Notes: generated by a model from the letters alone, not told the origin. 64,000 nt of DNA from Chloracidobacterium sp. N (GCF_018304765.1 NZ_CP072642.1:1827819-1891818), one strand, 5' to 3'. Numbered from the stretch's first letter, positions 47,393 to 59,144 are shown. A program made the numbers and translations.

Positions 47393-47507
47393 CAGTTAAA
47401 CGTATCATTCCCAGCCGACAGGTTCAGAGCGGCCGTGACAGCCGCCCAAGCGCAGCTTTTGGCGAGGCCCAGCAGAGCGCCCGGCTTTTCAAAAACACTG
47501 CTCTTGA

Positions 47508-47536
47508 AAGCTTGTTCACTTTTGAACCATTGTCAA
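47508..47536 (-). promoter_or_regulatory. Candidate sigma-70 -35 element upstream of mreB
   Basis: On the minus strand a perfect TTGACA (47536-47531) lies about 140 bases upstream of the mreB ATG. Seventeen bases on, the expected -10 position reads AAGCTT, a poor match to TATAAT. The rest of the 278-base gap up to the FecR gene shows nothing else. Only the -35 match is persuasive. Confidence 0.35.
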
Positions 47537-47670
47537 GAAACGTAGCGCCCAAGGCTCGGAAATTTTTCCGACAGTCAGCAGCCCGGATTAACACAGAGGC
47601 GACCGGGCGGCCACGGCGCAGCCACCACCGGCACGTACCGGCAGGCAGCCTGCAAAGAGTTCAGGCCCAT

Positions 47671-48903
47671 TCAGTTCGTGACGACTTTTTCCCCCCGTCG
47701 CCCAAGGGCATCCATGGCGGCGATACGAAAGGTTTGTCCCGGCATGACAATGGAAAATCGCCCGTCACTATCCACGGGAACCGCCCGCCCGTTGATGCGG
47801 ATTTCAGCCCCCGGCTCCGTTTCACCCGAAACTTTGTGAATACCGGACGCCACCCGTGATACCTGCACTTTCCCGATGTAGATAGGCGTGTCAGAGAGTC
47901 CTGGCTGCCGGGGAACGAACGTCAGGCGGAACTCCTCGCTCCACACCCCGGGCCGCCCATCCCGCGCTACGGCCCGCACCCGCCACCAGTAGGTACCGCT
48001 CTGCGAGTTGACGTTCCACGTAAATCCGGGGGTGTCGGTATCCTTTTCAAAAACCAGCGCCCGTTCGAGAAAGTATTGGGAATTAGCCACCTGGAGCTGA
48101 TACCGGGGCGCTTCCGTCACCGTCCCCCAGGCAAAGGTCACCGGCAGCGGCTTGCCATACTCCAGCGGAATGATACGCGCGTTTTCGGGCAGCGACAGAC
48201 GCGGCGGCGACAGCAGGGTGTACTGCCCCACTTTTTGGTCCCGGTCATACTCCACACTCGTGCTGGTACGGATACTTTCCGTCACGCCCCGGTCCGTCGT
48301 CGAGCGGAGTTCCCCGCGCTCCACACTGACGCGCACGCGATCCCCGGCCACATTGACTTCCGCGCTGGAGTTCTGCGTTACGCTGAACTTGACACTCTTT
48401 GACGCCAGCTCGTTGACATCCTCGGCCGTCTGAATGGTCCCCGTGCTGATGTTGACCGTGCCGCCTTCGACCCGGTTGCGCACCACCTGCTGGTCGGTCT
48501 TGGCGTTCTTGGCGTTTTCCTGAACCATGACCGTCGAATCCGACTTCATCTTCAGAACGCTGCGGTCAACATACTGGATGACGGCGGCCCCGTCCGAAGC
48601 TGTATAAATGACATCACCTGGCTCAAGGATGGTGTTGGGGGTCGCCGGTTCAAGCTGATTGGTCCGTGCCCGCTTGATGTTGACTGTGCCCAGCACCTGA
48701 ACCAGGCGGGCCCCTTGAGTTTCAAATTGTCCGGCAAGGGCTTCCTGGTGACGTTTCCAGAGATACAACCCGACAATTGCGCCAACAAGCAGTAAAAACC
48801 CGGCAATAATTTGATAAAACGTCCGGCGGGAGATGAGATACCAGTCCACAATCGGACGCTTGAATTTGGTTGCGGCGTTTTTATTGCCCGGCTGGACGTA
48901 CAT
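47671..48903 (-). CDS. Membrane-anchored FecR-domain protein with C-terminal Ig-like region
   Basis: From the ATG at 48903 the protein has 410 residues. A single membrane helix lies at about 29-48 ('IIAGFLLLVGAIVGLYLW'). Then comes a FecR-type domain ('VQVLGTVNIKRARTNQLEPA', 'LEPGDVIYTASDGAAVIQYV'). A fibronectin-like part ('FAWGTVTEAPRYQLQVANSQ', 'TYWWRVRAVARDGRPGVWSE') and a C-terminal Ig-like module ('SGETEPGAEIRINGRAVPVD') follow. FecR domains here more likely sense or bind wall components than regulate iron transport, since no sigma/TonB partner is adjacent. It is divergent from pepA. Confidence 0.8.
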   Translation of the reverse strand: MYVQPGNKNAATKFKRPIVDWYLISRRTFYQIIAGFLLLVGAIVGLYLWKRHQEALAGQFETQGARLVQVLGTVNIKRARTNQLEPATPNTILEPGDVIYTASDGAAVIQYVDRSVLKMKSDSTVMVQENAKNAKTDQQVVRNRVEGGTVNISTGTIQTAEDVNELASKSVKFSVTQNSSAEVNVAGDRVRVSVERGELRSTTDRGVTESIRTSTSVEYDRDQKVGQYTLLSPPRLSLPENARIIPLEYGKPLPVTFAWGTVTEAPRYQLQVANSQYFLERALVFEKDTDTPGFTWNVNSQSGTYWWRVRAVARDGRPGVWSEEFRLTFVPRQPGLSDTPIYIGKVQVSRVASGIHKVSGETEPGAEIRINGRAVPVDSDGRFSIVMPGQTFRIAAMDALGRRGEKVVTN

Positions 48904-49057
48904 TGAACATCGTCCACATGACTGACCAAATCCGTTGACCCGTGAGACGCCAGGGAGCGTCCTCACCACACGCTATCGCTATAGCACAGCCAACTATGCA
49001 AAATCAAAACGTGCTTGAAACCTGTCACCTTGCCATGTACCTGGAGTCACCCACACC

Positions 49058-50572
49058 ATGACCTTGTCCGCCCATTGTCAACCTCTGGCACAAACCACCG
49101 TTGATGTCCTTCTCGTTCCGGTTTTCACCGATGACATATCCGACCCCAGCCGCCTCAGCGAAAGCCTCCCATGGGCTGGCGAGCGCCTTTCGGCGGTGCT
49201 CGGCACGGCCGAAATGCGCGGCAAGCCGGGACAGACGCTTACCCTGCACCTTGCGCCCGGTGCAGCCGCTGGCAAGCTGGTGCTGATGGGTATCGGCGCG
49301 GCCGACAAGCTGACGACCCAGACGCTCCGTGAAAGCGTGGCCGCCGCGATTCGCGCCCATGGAATGCAGGGCGCACGGCGCTTTGGTCTCCTCCCCCGGT
49401 GGGGCGCGCTCACACCCCGGACCTTTGCCCAGACGGCTGTGGCCGGCACGCACCTGGCCACCTTCCCCGTGGACTGTTACCGCACTGAGGACACCCGCCC
49501 GGTCCAGGTCGAGACACTGACGTTTGTAACCGAAACCACCGATGATCCCGCCCTCCACGAGGGCATCCGCCGGGGCAGCATCCTTGGAGAAGCCATCAAC
49601 TTTGCGCGGTTTCTCGTCAATGAGCCGGCCAACCGGATGACCCCCACCCACCTTGCCCATCACGCCCAGGAAATGGCCAATGACGTGGGCCTGCAAACCG
49701 ACATCCTCAACGAAGACAAAATGCGCGACCTTGGAATGGAGGCGCTGCTGGCCGTGGCGCGCGGCTCGGTCGAGGAACCACGGCTGATTACCGTACGCTA
49801 TAGCCCTCCCAACGGCGGCGGACGTGAAACCATCGGTCTCATCGGCAAGGGCATTACCTTCGACACCGGCGGTATCTCGCTCAAACCGGCCGAAAACATG
49901 GAAAAGATGAAGTACGACATGGCCGGCGGGGCGGCTGTCCTTGGGGCGATGCGCGCCATTGCCCAGCTCAAGCCCAACCTCAACGTCATTGGCATCGTTC
50001 CGAGCTGTGAGAACATGCCTTCCGGCAAAGCCACCCGTCCGGGCGATGTCGTGCGGACCATGCTGGGGAAAACCGTCGAAATTATCAACACGGATGCCGA
50101 AGGACGGCTCATTCTGTGCGATGCCATGGCTTATGCGCGCCGGCTGGGTGTCACCTGCATGGTGGACCTGGCGACCCTGACCGGGGCCATTGCCGTTGCG
50201 CTGGGACTTCGCTACGCCGGACTGTTCAGCCACCATCCCAACATGGTTGAGGAACTCCAGGCAGCCGCCCGTGCGGCCGATGAACGGGTGTGGCCGCTGC
50301 CGCTCGATGACGAGTACCGGGAACTCATCAAAAGCGACATTGCGGACATCAAAAACGTCGGCGGCAAATACGGCGGCAGCATCACGGCGGCCTGGTTTCT
50401 GCGGGAATTTGCGGGCGATGTCCCCTGGGCGCACCTCGACATCGCCAACATGGCCTGGAACATGGAAAACAAACCGCATCTTCCCAAAGGGCCGACGGGC
50501 TTTGGCGTGGGAACGCTGGTTGAGTTCGTCATGGCACGCGCCCACGCCGCCAACGGCACTCCCGGCTCATAG
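49058..50572 (+). CDS. pepA: Leucyl (cytosol) aminopeptidase, M17 family
   Basis: The 504-residue protein has the M17 catalytic half with 'GLIGKGITFDTGGISLKPA' (first metal Lys/Asp), 'KYDMAGGAAVLGAM' and the signature 'NTDAEGRLILCDAMAYAR', followed by 'VDLATLTGAIAVALG'. The N-terminal domain begins near residue 14. It removes N-terminal residues from peptides and in some bacteria also binds DNA. The gene overlaps the convergent ThiF-like gene by six bases. Confidence 0.95.
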   Translation: MTLSAHCQPLAQTTVDVLLVPVFTDDISDPSRLSESLPWAGERLSAVLGTAEMRGKPGQTLTLHLAPGAAAGKLVLMGIGAADKLTTQTLRESVAAAIRAHGMQGARRFGLLPRWGALTPRTFAQTAVAGTHLATFPVDCYRTEDTRPVQVETLTFVTETTDDPALHEGIRRGSILGEAINFARFLVNEPANRMTPTHLAHHAQEMANDVGLQTDILNEDKMRDLGMEALLAVARGSVEEPRLITVRYSPPNGGGRETIGLIGKGITFDTGGISLKPAENMEKMKYDMAGGAAVLGAMRAIAQLKPNLNVIGIVPSCENMPSGKATRPGDVVRTMLGKTVEIINTDAEGRLILCDAMAYARRLGVTCMVDLATLTGAIAVALGLRYAGLFSHHPNMVEELQAAARAADERVWPLPLDDEYRELIKSDIADIKNVGGKYGGSITAAWFLREFAGDVPWAHLDIANMAWNMENKPHLPKGPTGFGVGTLVEFVMARAHAANGTPGS

Positions 50573-51598
50573 CCCGAAGTATCGGGCATAAAAAGCGCGC
50601 GCCCGGTCAGGGCTGGAAGTCCCTTTGATGATGGCACGGCCATCCTGAAACAGTGTGGCTTCCAGCCCCTCGACGGTAAAGCGCAGCACCTCGGCGTTAT
50701 GCCGGACCTCGCCGAGGGGCCGCAGGCGTTCGGCCAGAGAAAAAAAATCGAGTGCGCCGGCGGGCGTGCGCGCCGGACGTACCTGCACGGCCTCACGTCC
50801 GCACAGCGTGGCGGCGAACGTCGTTTGTTCGACCGTCAGGAAATCAAACCGCCGAAGCTGGCAGCAGGGACAATCCGCGCGGCGGCGGTTGGGCGACAGG
50901 GCCAGCGTCGTCTGCCGCCCGCTCCAGACATCCACCTGCCAGAGGTTGTGCCGACAGGCTGCCGCCTGGCCCGTCAGCAGCTTCAGGGCCTCGACCACCT
51001 GGGCAGCCGCCACCGTCTGGATCACCGGCAGAATGACTCCGGCCGTCTCACAGGTTGGCATCAGGGCCGCGTCCGGCGGTTCTTCAAAAACACAGCGCAG
51101 GCAGGGCGTTTCACCCGGCCGGATGGTCATCGTCGCCCCCTGGCTGCCGACAGCCGCGCCATAAATCCACGGTTTCCCGTGCTTGACGCAGGCATCGTTG
51201 AGGACATAGCGCGTCTCGAAGTTGTCCGTGCCATCGAGGACAACATCGGCCGCGGCCACGAGGGCTTCCACCGTATCCGGCGCGACATCGGCAATGATGC
51301 CCTCGACCCTGACGGCGCTGTTGACAGCCCGCAGCCGCTGTTCGGCCGCGCGCGCCTTGGGACGGTGCTCCCGCGCATCAGCTTCATCAAACAGGATTTG
51401 CCGGTTGAGATTCGACCACTCGACGAAATCCCGGTCCACGAGACGGACCGTACCGACGCCGGCCCGCACGAGCATATCGGCCAGCGCACAGCCCAACGCA
51501 CCGCATCCCACGACCAGCGCCCGCCCTTGGGCAAGCCGCGCCTGCCCTTCCGGGCCGATTTCGGCAAACCGTTCCTGGCGGGAGTACCGTTCACGCAT
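50567..51598 (-). CDS. ThiF/MoeB/HesA family adenylyltransferase
   Basis: From the ATG at 51598 the protein has 343 residues. The E1-like domain shows 'RYSRQERFAEIGPEGQARL', the nucleotide loop 'LVVGCGALGCALADMLVRAG', 'LVDRDFVEWSNLNRQILFDE' and 'VVLDGTDNFETRYVLND'. A structural zinc site is formed by CLRC and CPCC. These enzymes adenylate the C-terminal Gly of ThiS/MoaD-type sulfur carriers. The ~90-residue C-terminal extension after the zinc site ('RPAGA...RLRPLGEVRHNAE' region) looks like a beta-grasp or MoaD-like module rather than rhodanese. It follows the enoyl-CoA hydratase gene by 11 bases. Confidence 0.85.
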   Translation of the reverse strand: MRERYSRQERFAEIGPEGQARLAQGRALVVGCGALGCALADMLVRAGVGTVRLVDRDFVEWSNLNRQILFDEADAREHRPKARAAEQRLRAVNSAVRVEGIIADVAPDTVEALVAAADVVLDGTDNFETRYVLNDACVKHGKPWIYGAAVGSQGATMTIRPGETPCLRCVFEEPPDAALMPTCETAGVILPVIQTVAAAQVVEALKLLTGQAAACRHNLWQVDVWSGRQTTLALSPNRRRADCPCCQLRRFDFLTVEQTTFAATLCGREAVQVRPARTPAGALDFFSLAERLRPLGEVRHNAEVLRFTVEGLEATLFQDGRAIIKGTSSPDRARAFYARYFGL

Positions 51599-51609
51599 CC
51601 CGTCCGCCG

Positions 51610-52380
51610 TCAGCCTTTCCTGAGAAATTTGGCGACGCCGGCGCGGCAATCGGCCGTATGCCGGGCAATGACGTTGACATCGGCGCCGCTGCGCAGCGCG
51701 GCTTCAAAGCTGAGGCCGTCCATGTGGTAGAGCAGCCGCTTCGTCAGATGCATGGCCGAGCTGCTTCGGGCTGCGAGCTGTTTGATGTATGCCGCAAAGG
51801 CTTCATCAAAGGTATCGCCCGGCAGGACGCGGTTGACCAGTCCCCACTCGTGGGCCTGCCGGGCCGAAAGAATCTCCCCGGTGAGCACCCATTCGAGCGC
51901 CCGCTTTTCGCCCAGATTGCGTCGCAGAATGGCCATGACCATGGCCGGGACGAAGCCGATGTTGACTTCGGGATAACCAAACTGCGCCGTTTCCTCTGCC
52001 ACAATGAGGTCGCAGGCCGAAGCCAGCCCACAGCCGCCCGCCAGCGCCCGTCCCCGGACACGCGCTACAATCGGCTTCGGACAGGCGCGCATGGCGGTGA
52101 ACAGATGAACAAGGGTTTCGGCATCCCCCAAGTGCTGCATGATGTCCTGCTCAGCCATGGCTTCCAGTGCCGCCAGATCAGCTCCGGCGCAGAAGTCCTT
52201 TCCGGCGCCGGTCACCACCAGAACGCGCACGTCCGGGTCCTGCGCGGCCGACTGCACTGCTGCCCGCAGCCCGTTCAGGATGCCGGCATCAAGCGCGTTG
52301 CGTTTTTCAGGACGGTTCAGCGTCGCCGTGGCAATCCCGTCGGCAACGTCGTAGAGAAGGCTATTCGGTGTGTCGCTCAT
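51610..52380 (-). CDS. Enoyl-CoA hydratase/isomerase family protein
   Basis: The ATG at 52380 follows GGAAGAAACC and gives 256 residues. Crotonase-fold motifs are 'ATLNRPEKRNALDAGIL', the oxyanion-hole 'GKDFCAGADLAALEAM' and 'RGRALAGGCGLASACDLIVA', and 'FGYPEVNIGFVPAMV'. The two catalytic Glu positions of classical hydratases are only partly matched, so isomerase or other crotonase chemistry is possible. It probably forms a two-gene unit with the ThiF-like gene downstream. Confidence 0.87.
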   Translation of the reverse strand: MSDTPNSLLYDVADGIATATLNRPEKRNALDAGILNGLRAAVQSAAQDPDVRVLVVTGAGKDFCAGADLAALEAMAEQDIMQHLGDAETLVHLFTAMRACPKPIVARVRGRALAGGCGLASACDLIVAEETAQFGYPEVNIGFVPAMVMAILRRNLGEKRALEWVLTGEILSARQAHEWGLVNRVLPGDTFDEAFAAYIKQLAARSSSAMHLTKRLLYHMDGLSFEAALRSGADVNVIARHTADCRAGVAKFLRKG

Positions 52381-52516
52381 GGTTTCTTCCTTCGGCGCGG
52401 CCAAAGGCGGCACCGAATCTCTCCAGAAATGAATGGCTATCCGCCACAAGGGACTTTCGCTAGATTACCCGCCATTCACCATGCCTTCCAAATTTCCCCA
52501 CAGTGACTGACGCCTG

Positions 52517-54352
52517 ATGTCCACCCATCCTCACTTTCACCCTGCCGTGTGGCGGCGGATGTGCACGCCGTACACCTGGCTCTGGCTTACTCTCCTTTTC
52601 GCACTTGCCGGGTCAGGGCAGGCCCAACCCGCCAGACCGACCGTGGTCTATGACCTCGTTCCACAGACGCCGAACAGTCATCTCATCACCGTCACCCTGC
52701 GTTACGCCCCCCCGGAACCGGTCAAACATCTCGATGTGGCCCTTCCGGCCTGGCGTCCGGGACGGTATCAGATTCAAAACTACGCACGGAACATCCGTGA
52801 TTTCCGGGCCACCGACCAGACCGGGCGGCCGCTGCCATGGGAAAAAACTGACAAATCCACGTGGCGCATCCAGTGCGGCGCGGCTCGGGAAGTCCGCGTC
52901 TCCTATGCCTGCTATGCCAACACCCTCGATGCCGGCTCGACGCTCTGGAACGACGAGGAACTGTACTGGAACGGCACCAACCTGCTGATGTATGTCGTTG
53001 GGAAAAAAGACCTTTTGGCGCGCCTGTCGCTGACGCTGCCCGCCGGCTGGCGCTGTGCCTGTCCGCTCAGAAAAGTCGCCGAACCGTTTGTCTATGAAGC
53101 GCCCGACTACGACACGCTGGCGGACGCACCCGGCATTGCCAGCCCAACGCTCGACATCGTTCGGTTTGAGCACGCCGGCACGACCTACCTTGTGGCGTTC
53201 CAGGGTCCGGTGAGCGTTCCACTGAACGAACTGGCCGAGTCCATACGGCGCATCGTGGCGGTGACGGTGGAGATGTTCGGCGGCAAAGCGCCCTTTGCCG
53301 ACTACTGGTTTCTCTACCACGTCATCCCCGGCGGCCGTTTTCACGGCGTCGAGCACCTCAACTCGACGAGCATCACCGTCCCGGCAAGCGTGTTTACGGA
53401 ACGTATCCAGCGTTTCTACAGCATTACCGCGCACGAGTTTTTTCATGCGTGGAACGTCAAGCGCATCCGTCCGCAGGTGCTGGGGCCCTTTGATTACAGC
53501 CAGGAAGTGTACACCCGCAACCTCTGGGTGGCGGAAGGGGTGACGAGTTACTACGACGATCTGCTGTGTCGGCGGGCGGGCGTGCTGTCGGTTGAGGACT
53601 ACCTGCGCGCCCTGGGAACGACGATTGCCACGCAGCAACGGACGCCGGGGCGACTTGTCACACCGGTCACGGCTGCCAGTTTTGACGCCTGGCTGACGCC
53701 GGACGACACGAATGTGCGGGTGGATTTCTACACCAAGGGGGCGCTGGTGGCGCTGCTGCTCGACCTTGACATCCGGCGACGCACTGACGGCGCCAAATCC
53801 CTCGACGACGCCATGCGCTGGCTGTACACCACTTATGCCGAACGCGGGCGCGGCTATCCCGAAAACGGCATGCAACTGGCCGTTGAAGCCGTAGCCGGAA
53901 CGAGTTACGCCGACTTCTTCGCGCGGTATGTGGACGGCACGGACGAACTGCCTTATGGGGAGTACCTGGCAGCCGTCGGGCTGGAACTCGTCGAGACGCT
54001 GTCGCCCACGCAGCCCAAAGCGTCGCTGGGCATCGAGTTGTCCGGGGATGAGAAACAGACCGTGATTGCCAATGTCTTTCCCGGCGAGGCCGGTTTCCAG
54101 GCGGGTCTCGACCGGGGCGACATCCTCGTGGCGCTTGACGGCGAACAGGCTACGCTGACCACAGTGCCCCAGTTGCTGAAACAGCGGCAACCCGGCGAGA
54201 CCGTCAGAGTGCTGGTGTTCCGGCGCGGCAGGCTGCGGGAATTCGCAGTGACGCTTCAGAAAGAAACGCGCCTGGATGTCCAGGTGCGCCCTGTGTCAAC
54301 GCCAACGCCCACCCAGACCCGGCTCTACCGGACATGGCTCGGTTTGTCCTGA
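52517..54352 (+). CDS. M61 family metallopeptidase with C-terminal PDZ domain
   Basis: The 611-residue secreted protein has a signal segment ('WLWLTLLFALAGSGQAQPA', residues 20-38) and an N-terminal beta domain. The zinc motif is 'SITAHEFFHAWNVKRIRP' (HExxH near residue 311), with the third ligand Glu in 'NLWVAEGVTSYYDDL'. A PDZ domain at about 490-585 ('ANVFPGEAGFQAGLDRGDIL') completes the M61 glycyl-aminopeptidase architecture. It probably trims Gly/Ala-rich peptides in the periplasm. It converges on ftsH across a terminator region. Confidence 0.92.
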   Translation: MSTHPHFHPAVWRRMCTPYTWLWLTLLFALAGSGQAQPARPTVVYDLVPQTPNSHLITVTLRYAPPEPVKHLDVALPAWRPGRYQIQNYARNIRDFRATDQTGRPLPWEKTDKSTWRIQCGAAREVRVSYACYANTLDAGSTLWNDEELYWNGTNLLMYVVGKKDLLARLSLTLPAGWRCACPLRKVAEPFVYEAPDYDTLADAPGIASPTLDIVRFEHAGTTYLVAFQGPVSVPLNELAESIRRIVAVTVEMFGGKAPFADYWFLYHVIPGGRFHGVEHLNSTSITVPASVFTERIQRFYSITAHEFFHAWNVKRIRPQVLGPFDYSQEVYTRNLWVAEGVTSYYDDLLCRRAGVLSVEDYLRALGTTIATQQRTPGRLVTPVTAASFDAWLTPDDTNVRVDFYTKGALVALLLDLDIRRRTDGAKSLDDAMRWLYTTYAERGRGYPENGMQLAVEAVAGTSYADFFARYVDGTDELPYGEYLAAVGLELVETLSPTQPKASLGIELSGDEKQTVIANVFPGEAGFQAGLDRGDILVALDGEQATLTTVPQLLKQRQPGETVRVLVFRRGRLREFAVTLQKETRLDVQVRPVSTPTPTQTRLYRTWLGLS

Positions 54353-54376
54353 CGCAGAGCTGACTGGCTCCGGTTG

Positions 54377-54399
54377 CCGGCGTGATGTGGTCACGCCGG
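54377..54399 (+). terminator. Perfect 9 bp hairpin after the M61 peptidase gene
   Basis: CCGGCGTGA (54377-54385) and TCACGCCGG (54391-54399) form a perfect stem with a five-base loop, 25 bases after the peptidase stop. There is no following T-run, so termination may be factor-assisted. Confidence 0.5.
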
Positions 54400-54421
54400 T
54401 GTCAGCCGGAAGCGCCAAAAC

Positions 54422-54462
54422 AAAAACCTCCACGCCGCTTCAACCGGGCTGCGACGTGGAGG
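54422..54462 (-). terminator. Intrinsic terminator of ftsH
   Basis: On the minus strand CCTCCACG and CGTGGAGG pair (54462-54455 with 54434-54427) around a 20-base loop and are followed directly by TTTTTG. It lies 37 bases after the ftsH stop, the textbook arrangement for a rho-independent terminator. Confidence 0.75.
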
Positions 54463-54498
54463 CTCAGGTTATCGGTTATCGGTCAGGCATCCATCGCA

Positions 54499-56418
<1,920 letters not shown>

Positions 56419-56616
56419 CGTCGCGCCTGCCTTTCCGTTTTCAGTCGTCGGTTGTCCTGCTGTAAAGCTGACCGGGAATGAGCTTGTGACGTGCGCGGGG
56501 TCGGCACGCCGGGTTGGGCCGATGACTTTACACGAACGGCTTTTCCGAGGAAAAGCCATCACGTCGTTTCTCTCCGGCGGGAGCGCACTCCCGCCTGCCT
56601 GCAATATAAGCCACCA

Positions 56617-57651
56617 TCACGCCTGGGTGAACACCAGCGCGTCGGCGATCCGTCGCACTTGGCGTCCACCCGTCAACTCAACGCACTTTCCAATCGCATC
56701 CGTGGGGAGAAGAATCTGCTCGATGGCGGCCACATGCCGGGAGGCCACAGCCGGATATTCTGCCTGCTGTGCCACGGCATGCAAGACCCGGCGGCGGATG
56801 GGTGGTGGCAACGCCAGTAACTCCATCACCGGCAGCGCCAGTCGCCCGCCAGCGCGGCGCGCATGGCGTTCCAGCCAGGACTGGGCCATCTCCATGAGGT
56901 ACTGCTGGTCTTCACGCGCCTGGGCAGCCAGCCGCGCCAGGGCGCTTCCGACTTGCGGATTGAGCTGTTCGAGTTCCGGCAGCACGCGGTGGCGCAGCCG
57001 ATTGCGCGCCCGTGACAGGTCGTGGTTGGTGGCATCTTCCCGAAACCGCACTCCATGGTGCTGGGCATAGGCGACAATCTGCCGGCGCGAGGTATTCAGA
57101 AAAGGACGAATCACCTGCACCGGCGTTCCGGCGGCAAGCGGCCGTAAAGGGGCGATGGCGGTCAGACCGGCAAGACTGGTCCCCCGCACCAGACGGAGCA
57201 GAACCGTCTCCGCCTGATCGCTCTTGGTATGTGCGGTGGCGACGAAAGCCGCGCCCAGACGCTCTGCCGTCCGCCGCAGAAACGCATACCGCACCTGTCG
57301 GGCCACGGCTTCCAGGTTGCCGCCGGAGGTCACAAGGTGGGGAATGTCGGCGCGCTCCACGGTCCAGTCCAGCCCCATCTGCGCGGCCGTTTCCGCAACC
57401 AACTGCGCGTCCGCCGCCGCGGCTGCACCACGCAGGCCATGGTCGAGATGGGCCACGTGCAGGTCTGGTGCCCGATTGTCTCCACACCAGGTGTGCAGGG
57501 CGTGGAGCAGGGTCATGGAATCGAGTCCGCCCGACACGGCCACCACCACCCCGGCGGAGGGGAACCCCGCCACCTGACGCAGCCAGGTCACATTCAAAAT
57601 GGATTCAGCCGTGAACTTCATCCCAAACCACGCAGAAACGGCGGCGGTCAC
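56617..57651 (-). CDS. tilS: tRNA(Ile)-lysidine synthase
   Basis: The 344-residue N-type PP-loop ATPase has 'VVAVSGGLDSMTLLHAL', 'AHLDHGLRG', 'FVATAHTKSDQAETVLLRLV' and 'RPFLNTSRRQIVAYAQ', with 'DATNHDLSRARNRLRHRVLP' as the second catalytic block. It converts cytidine 34 of tRNA-Ile2 to lysidine. It is shorter than E. coli TilS and lacks most of the C-terminal domain. The GTG at 57651 overlaps the preceding stop as GTGA; an ATG at 57621 is an alternative start. Confidence 0.92.
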   Translation of the reverse strand: MTAAVSAWFGMKFTAESILNVTWLRQVAGFPSAGVVVAVSGGLDSMTLLHALHTWCGDNRAPDLHVAHLDHGLRGAAAAADAQLVAETAAQMGLDWTVERADIPHLVTSGGNLEAVARQVRYAFLRRTAERLGAAFVATAHTKSDQAETVLLRLVRGTSLAGLTAIAPLRPLAAGTPVQVIRPFLNTSRRQIVAYAQHHGVRFREDATNHDLSRARNRLRHRVLPELEQLNPQVGSALARLAAQAREDQQYLMEMAQSWLERHARRAGGRLALPVMELLALPPPIRRRVLHAVAQQAEYPAVASRHVAAIEQILLPTDAIGKCVELTGGRQVRRIADALVFTQA

Positions 57652-59006
57652 TCGTCAGCGAGCGGTGGGTAATCAAAGGGATGGTTGGCCAGTACGGCCC
57701 GCATGTTGATTTGTCCGAGCAGGGTTTCCAGAAAGGTCGAGAGCAGATGGATGGTCTTGAGCAGTTCTTCGAGATTGCGTGCTGACTGGACGGTATCCAG
57801 AAAACGGTCGTATTCGTCCCAGTCCTTATACATCAGAAAACGCAGGGACGTGTCCCGAAAGAGCGTGATGCGCTCAATGAGCGGGGCAACGGCGGTCTTT
57901 TCCGGCCGGGACTCGAAACGGCGCAGGTGGCAGAGCAACCGCCAGATGTCCTCGCGCAGGTGGAGGGACTGTTCGAGTTTGGTCTGGAACATGTCGAAAG
58001 CCGCGGCCCCGTCGAAACCCGGATCGAAGACCACGGCCAGCGCCACCAGCGATTGCTGGAAACAGTCACGGAGCAGCCCGTGGGCATTTTCCACGCGCGC
58101 ATAAATGGGTGGCGCCTGATTGAGTTCAGCAAAGCCAGTCAGCTCCCGTCCGTAAATTTTCTGGAGTTCCATCTCCAGGGCGTACACCGTGGCGTCAAAC
58201 GCATCGGTGACATCCGGCAGCAGATTGGGCAGGCGCATCAGGCGGGTTTCGATGAACTCAATCAGGGCTTCCGTCTCCGCCCGCACCAGGATAAAAACGG
58301 GCAGGGTGCCTTTGAGCGGGCGGTCCTGGCGCAGGTCATCCTGGATGAAGTCCAGGTAGCGCAGGAAACGATAAAAACAACCGAACACATGCCGCAGGTC
58401 CTGGCGCAGGGGAAGGTCGGACAACCCCAGCAGCAGCTTCCGTAGCGCCTCAGACTGGATTTCCGGCTTGCGCGTCTGCATCTCCGGCTGGATAGCCAGA
58501 TGACAACCACTCCGTTCAATGGACTGATTCAGCAGCCGTCCGACCGCTGTGAAGGTGTGATAGCCAACCGGTTTCGTCCGCACCAAATCATCCACAACGG
58601 TCCGCACATCGAAGAGCGCTTCCGTCAACTGGTACAGCGCCGTGACCAGTGCTGCATTCGGGGCCGCCAGCTTTGGGGGCGGCACGGTTTCGCTCTTTGG
58701 TGTCGGTGTCTGCAGGGCCCCGATGATTTCGGTGGACAGATAATTCAGCCGCAGCAGCGACTGGCGCACAATCCGCAGCTCTTCGGTAAAGTCCCGCTGG
58801 GCAAGGGTGGCCCGGCCCTGTTCGGAAAGCGGATGGAGTTCGACCCGAAAAAAACACGCCAGGCTTTGAAGCAGCATGTCGAGTTCAAACAGCCACCGCT
58901 GCCCGGCCCCGGTCAGTGTCGTTTCACGGACAAGGGCCGGCAACGGTGCGGTTGTCTCCGCTACGACCTCATCCGCCGTCGTCGTTACTGGCTGGGCATC
59001 GTTCAT
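57648..59006 (-). CDS. Conserved helical protein of unknown function, coupled to tilS
   Basis: The 452-residue protein is soluble, Leu-rich and almost entirely helical by composition, with no signal or membrane segment. Features are an N-terminal Ala/Thr/Val-rich lead (1-30), 'LFELDMLLQSLACFFRVELH', a short Pro/Lys linker near 105-115, and repeated helical hairpins such as 'LRHVFGCFYRFLRYLDFIQD'. I recognise no family. Base composition and codon use match its neighbours, and the four-base overlap with tilS shows it is a real translated gene. It may be a lineage-specific acidobacterial protein. Confidence 0.7.
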   Translation of the reverse strand: MNDAQPVTTTADEVVAETTAPLPALVRETTLTGAGQRWLFELDMLLQSLACFFRVELHPLSEQGRATLAQRDFTEELRIVRQSLLRLNYLSTEIIGALQTPTPKSETVPPPKLAAPNAALVTALYQLTEALFDVRTVVDDLVRTKPVGYHTFTAVGRLLNQSIERSGCHLAIQPEMQTRKPEIQSEALRKLLLGLSDLPLRQDLRHVFGCFYRFLRYLDFIQDDLRQDRPLKGTLPVFILVRAETEALIEFIETRLMRLPNLLPDVTDAFDATVYALEMELQKIYGRELTGFAELNQAPPIYARVENAHGLLRDCFQQSLVALAVVFDPGFDGAAAFDMFQTKLEQSLHLREDIWRLLCHLRRFESRPEKTAVAPLIERITLFRDTSLRFLMYKDWDEYDRFLDTVQSARNLEELLKTIHLLSTFLETLLGQINMRAVLANHPFDYPPLADE

Positions 59007-59144
59007 GGGACAGGGCTGGAGTGCGGGAACAGAGGTGAAAGAAAACCAACCGGCTAAAGGTAAGACGGAAAAATAATGTAAACCGGCGGGATTGTATAGC
59101 CACCCCCCTTGGGGGCCCCGGACTGGCGTCAGGCGGCCCCGGAT

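Noticed and set aside
48904-49057. tRNA or small RNA in the pepA/FecR divergent gap
   Set aside because: No cloverleaf or conserved RNA pattern could be made; it looks like an ordinary promoter interval.
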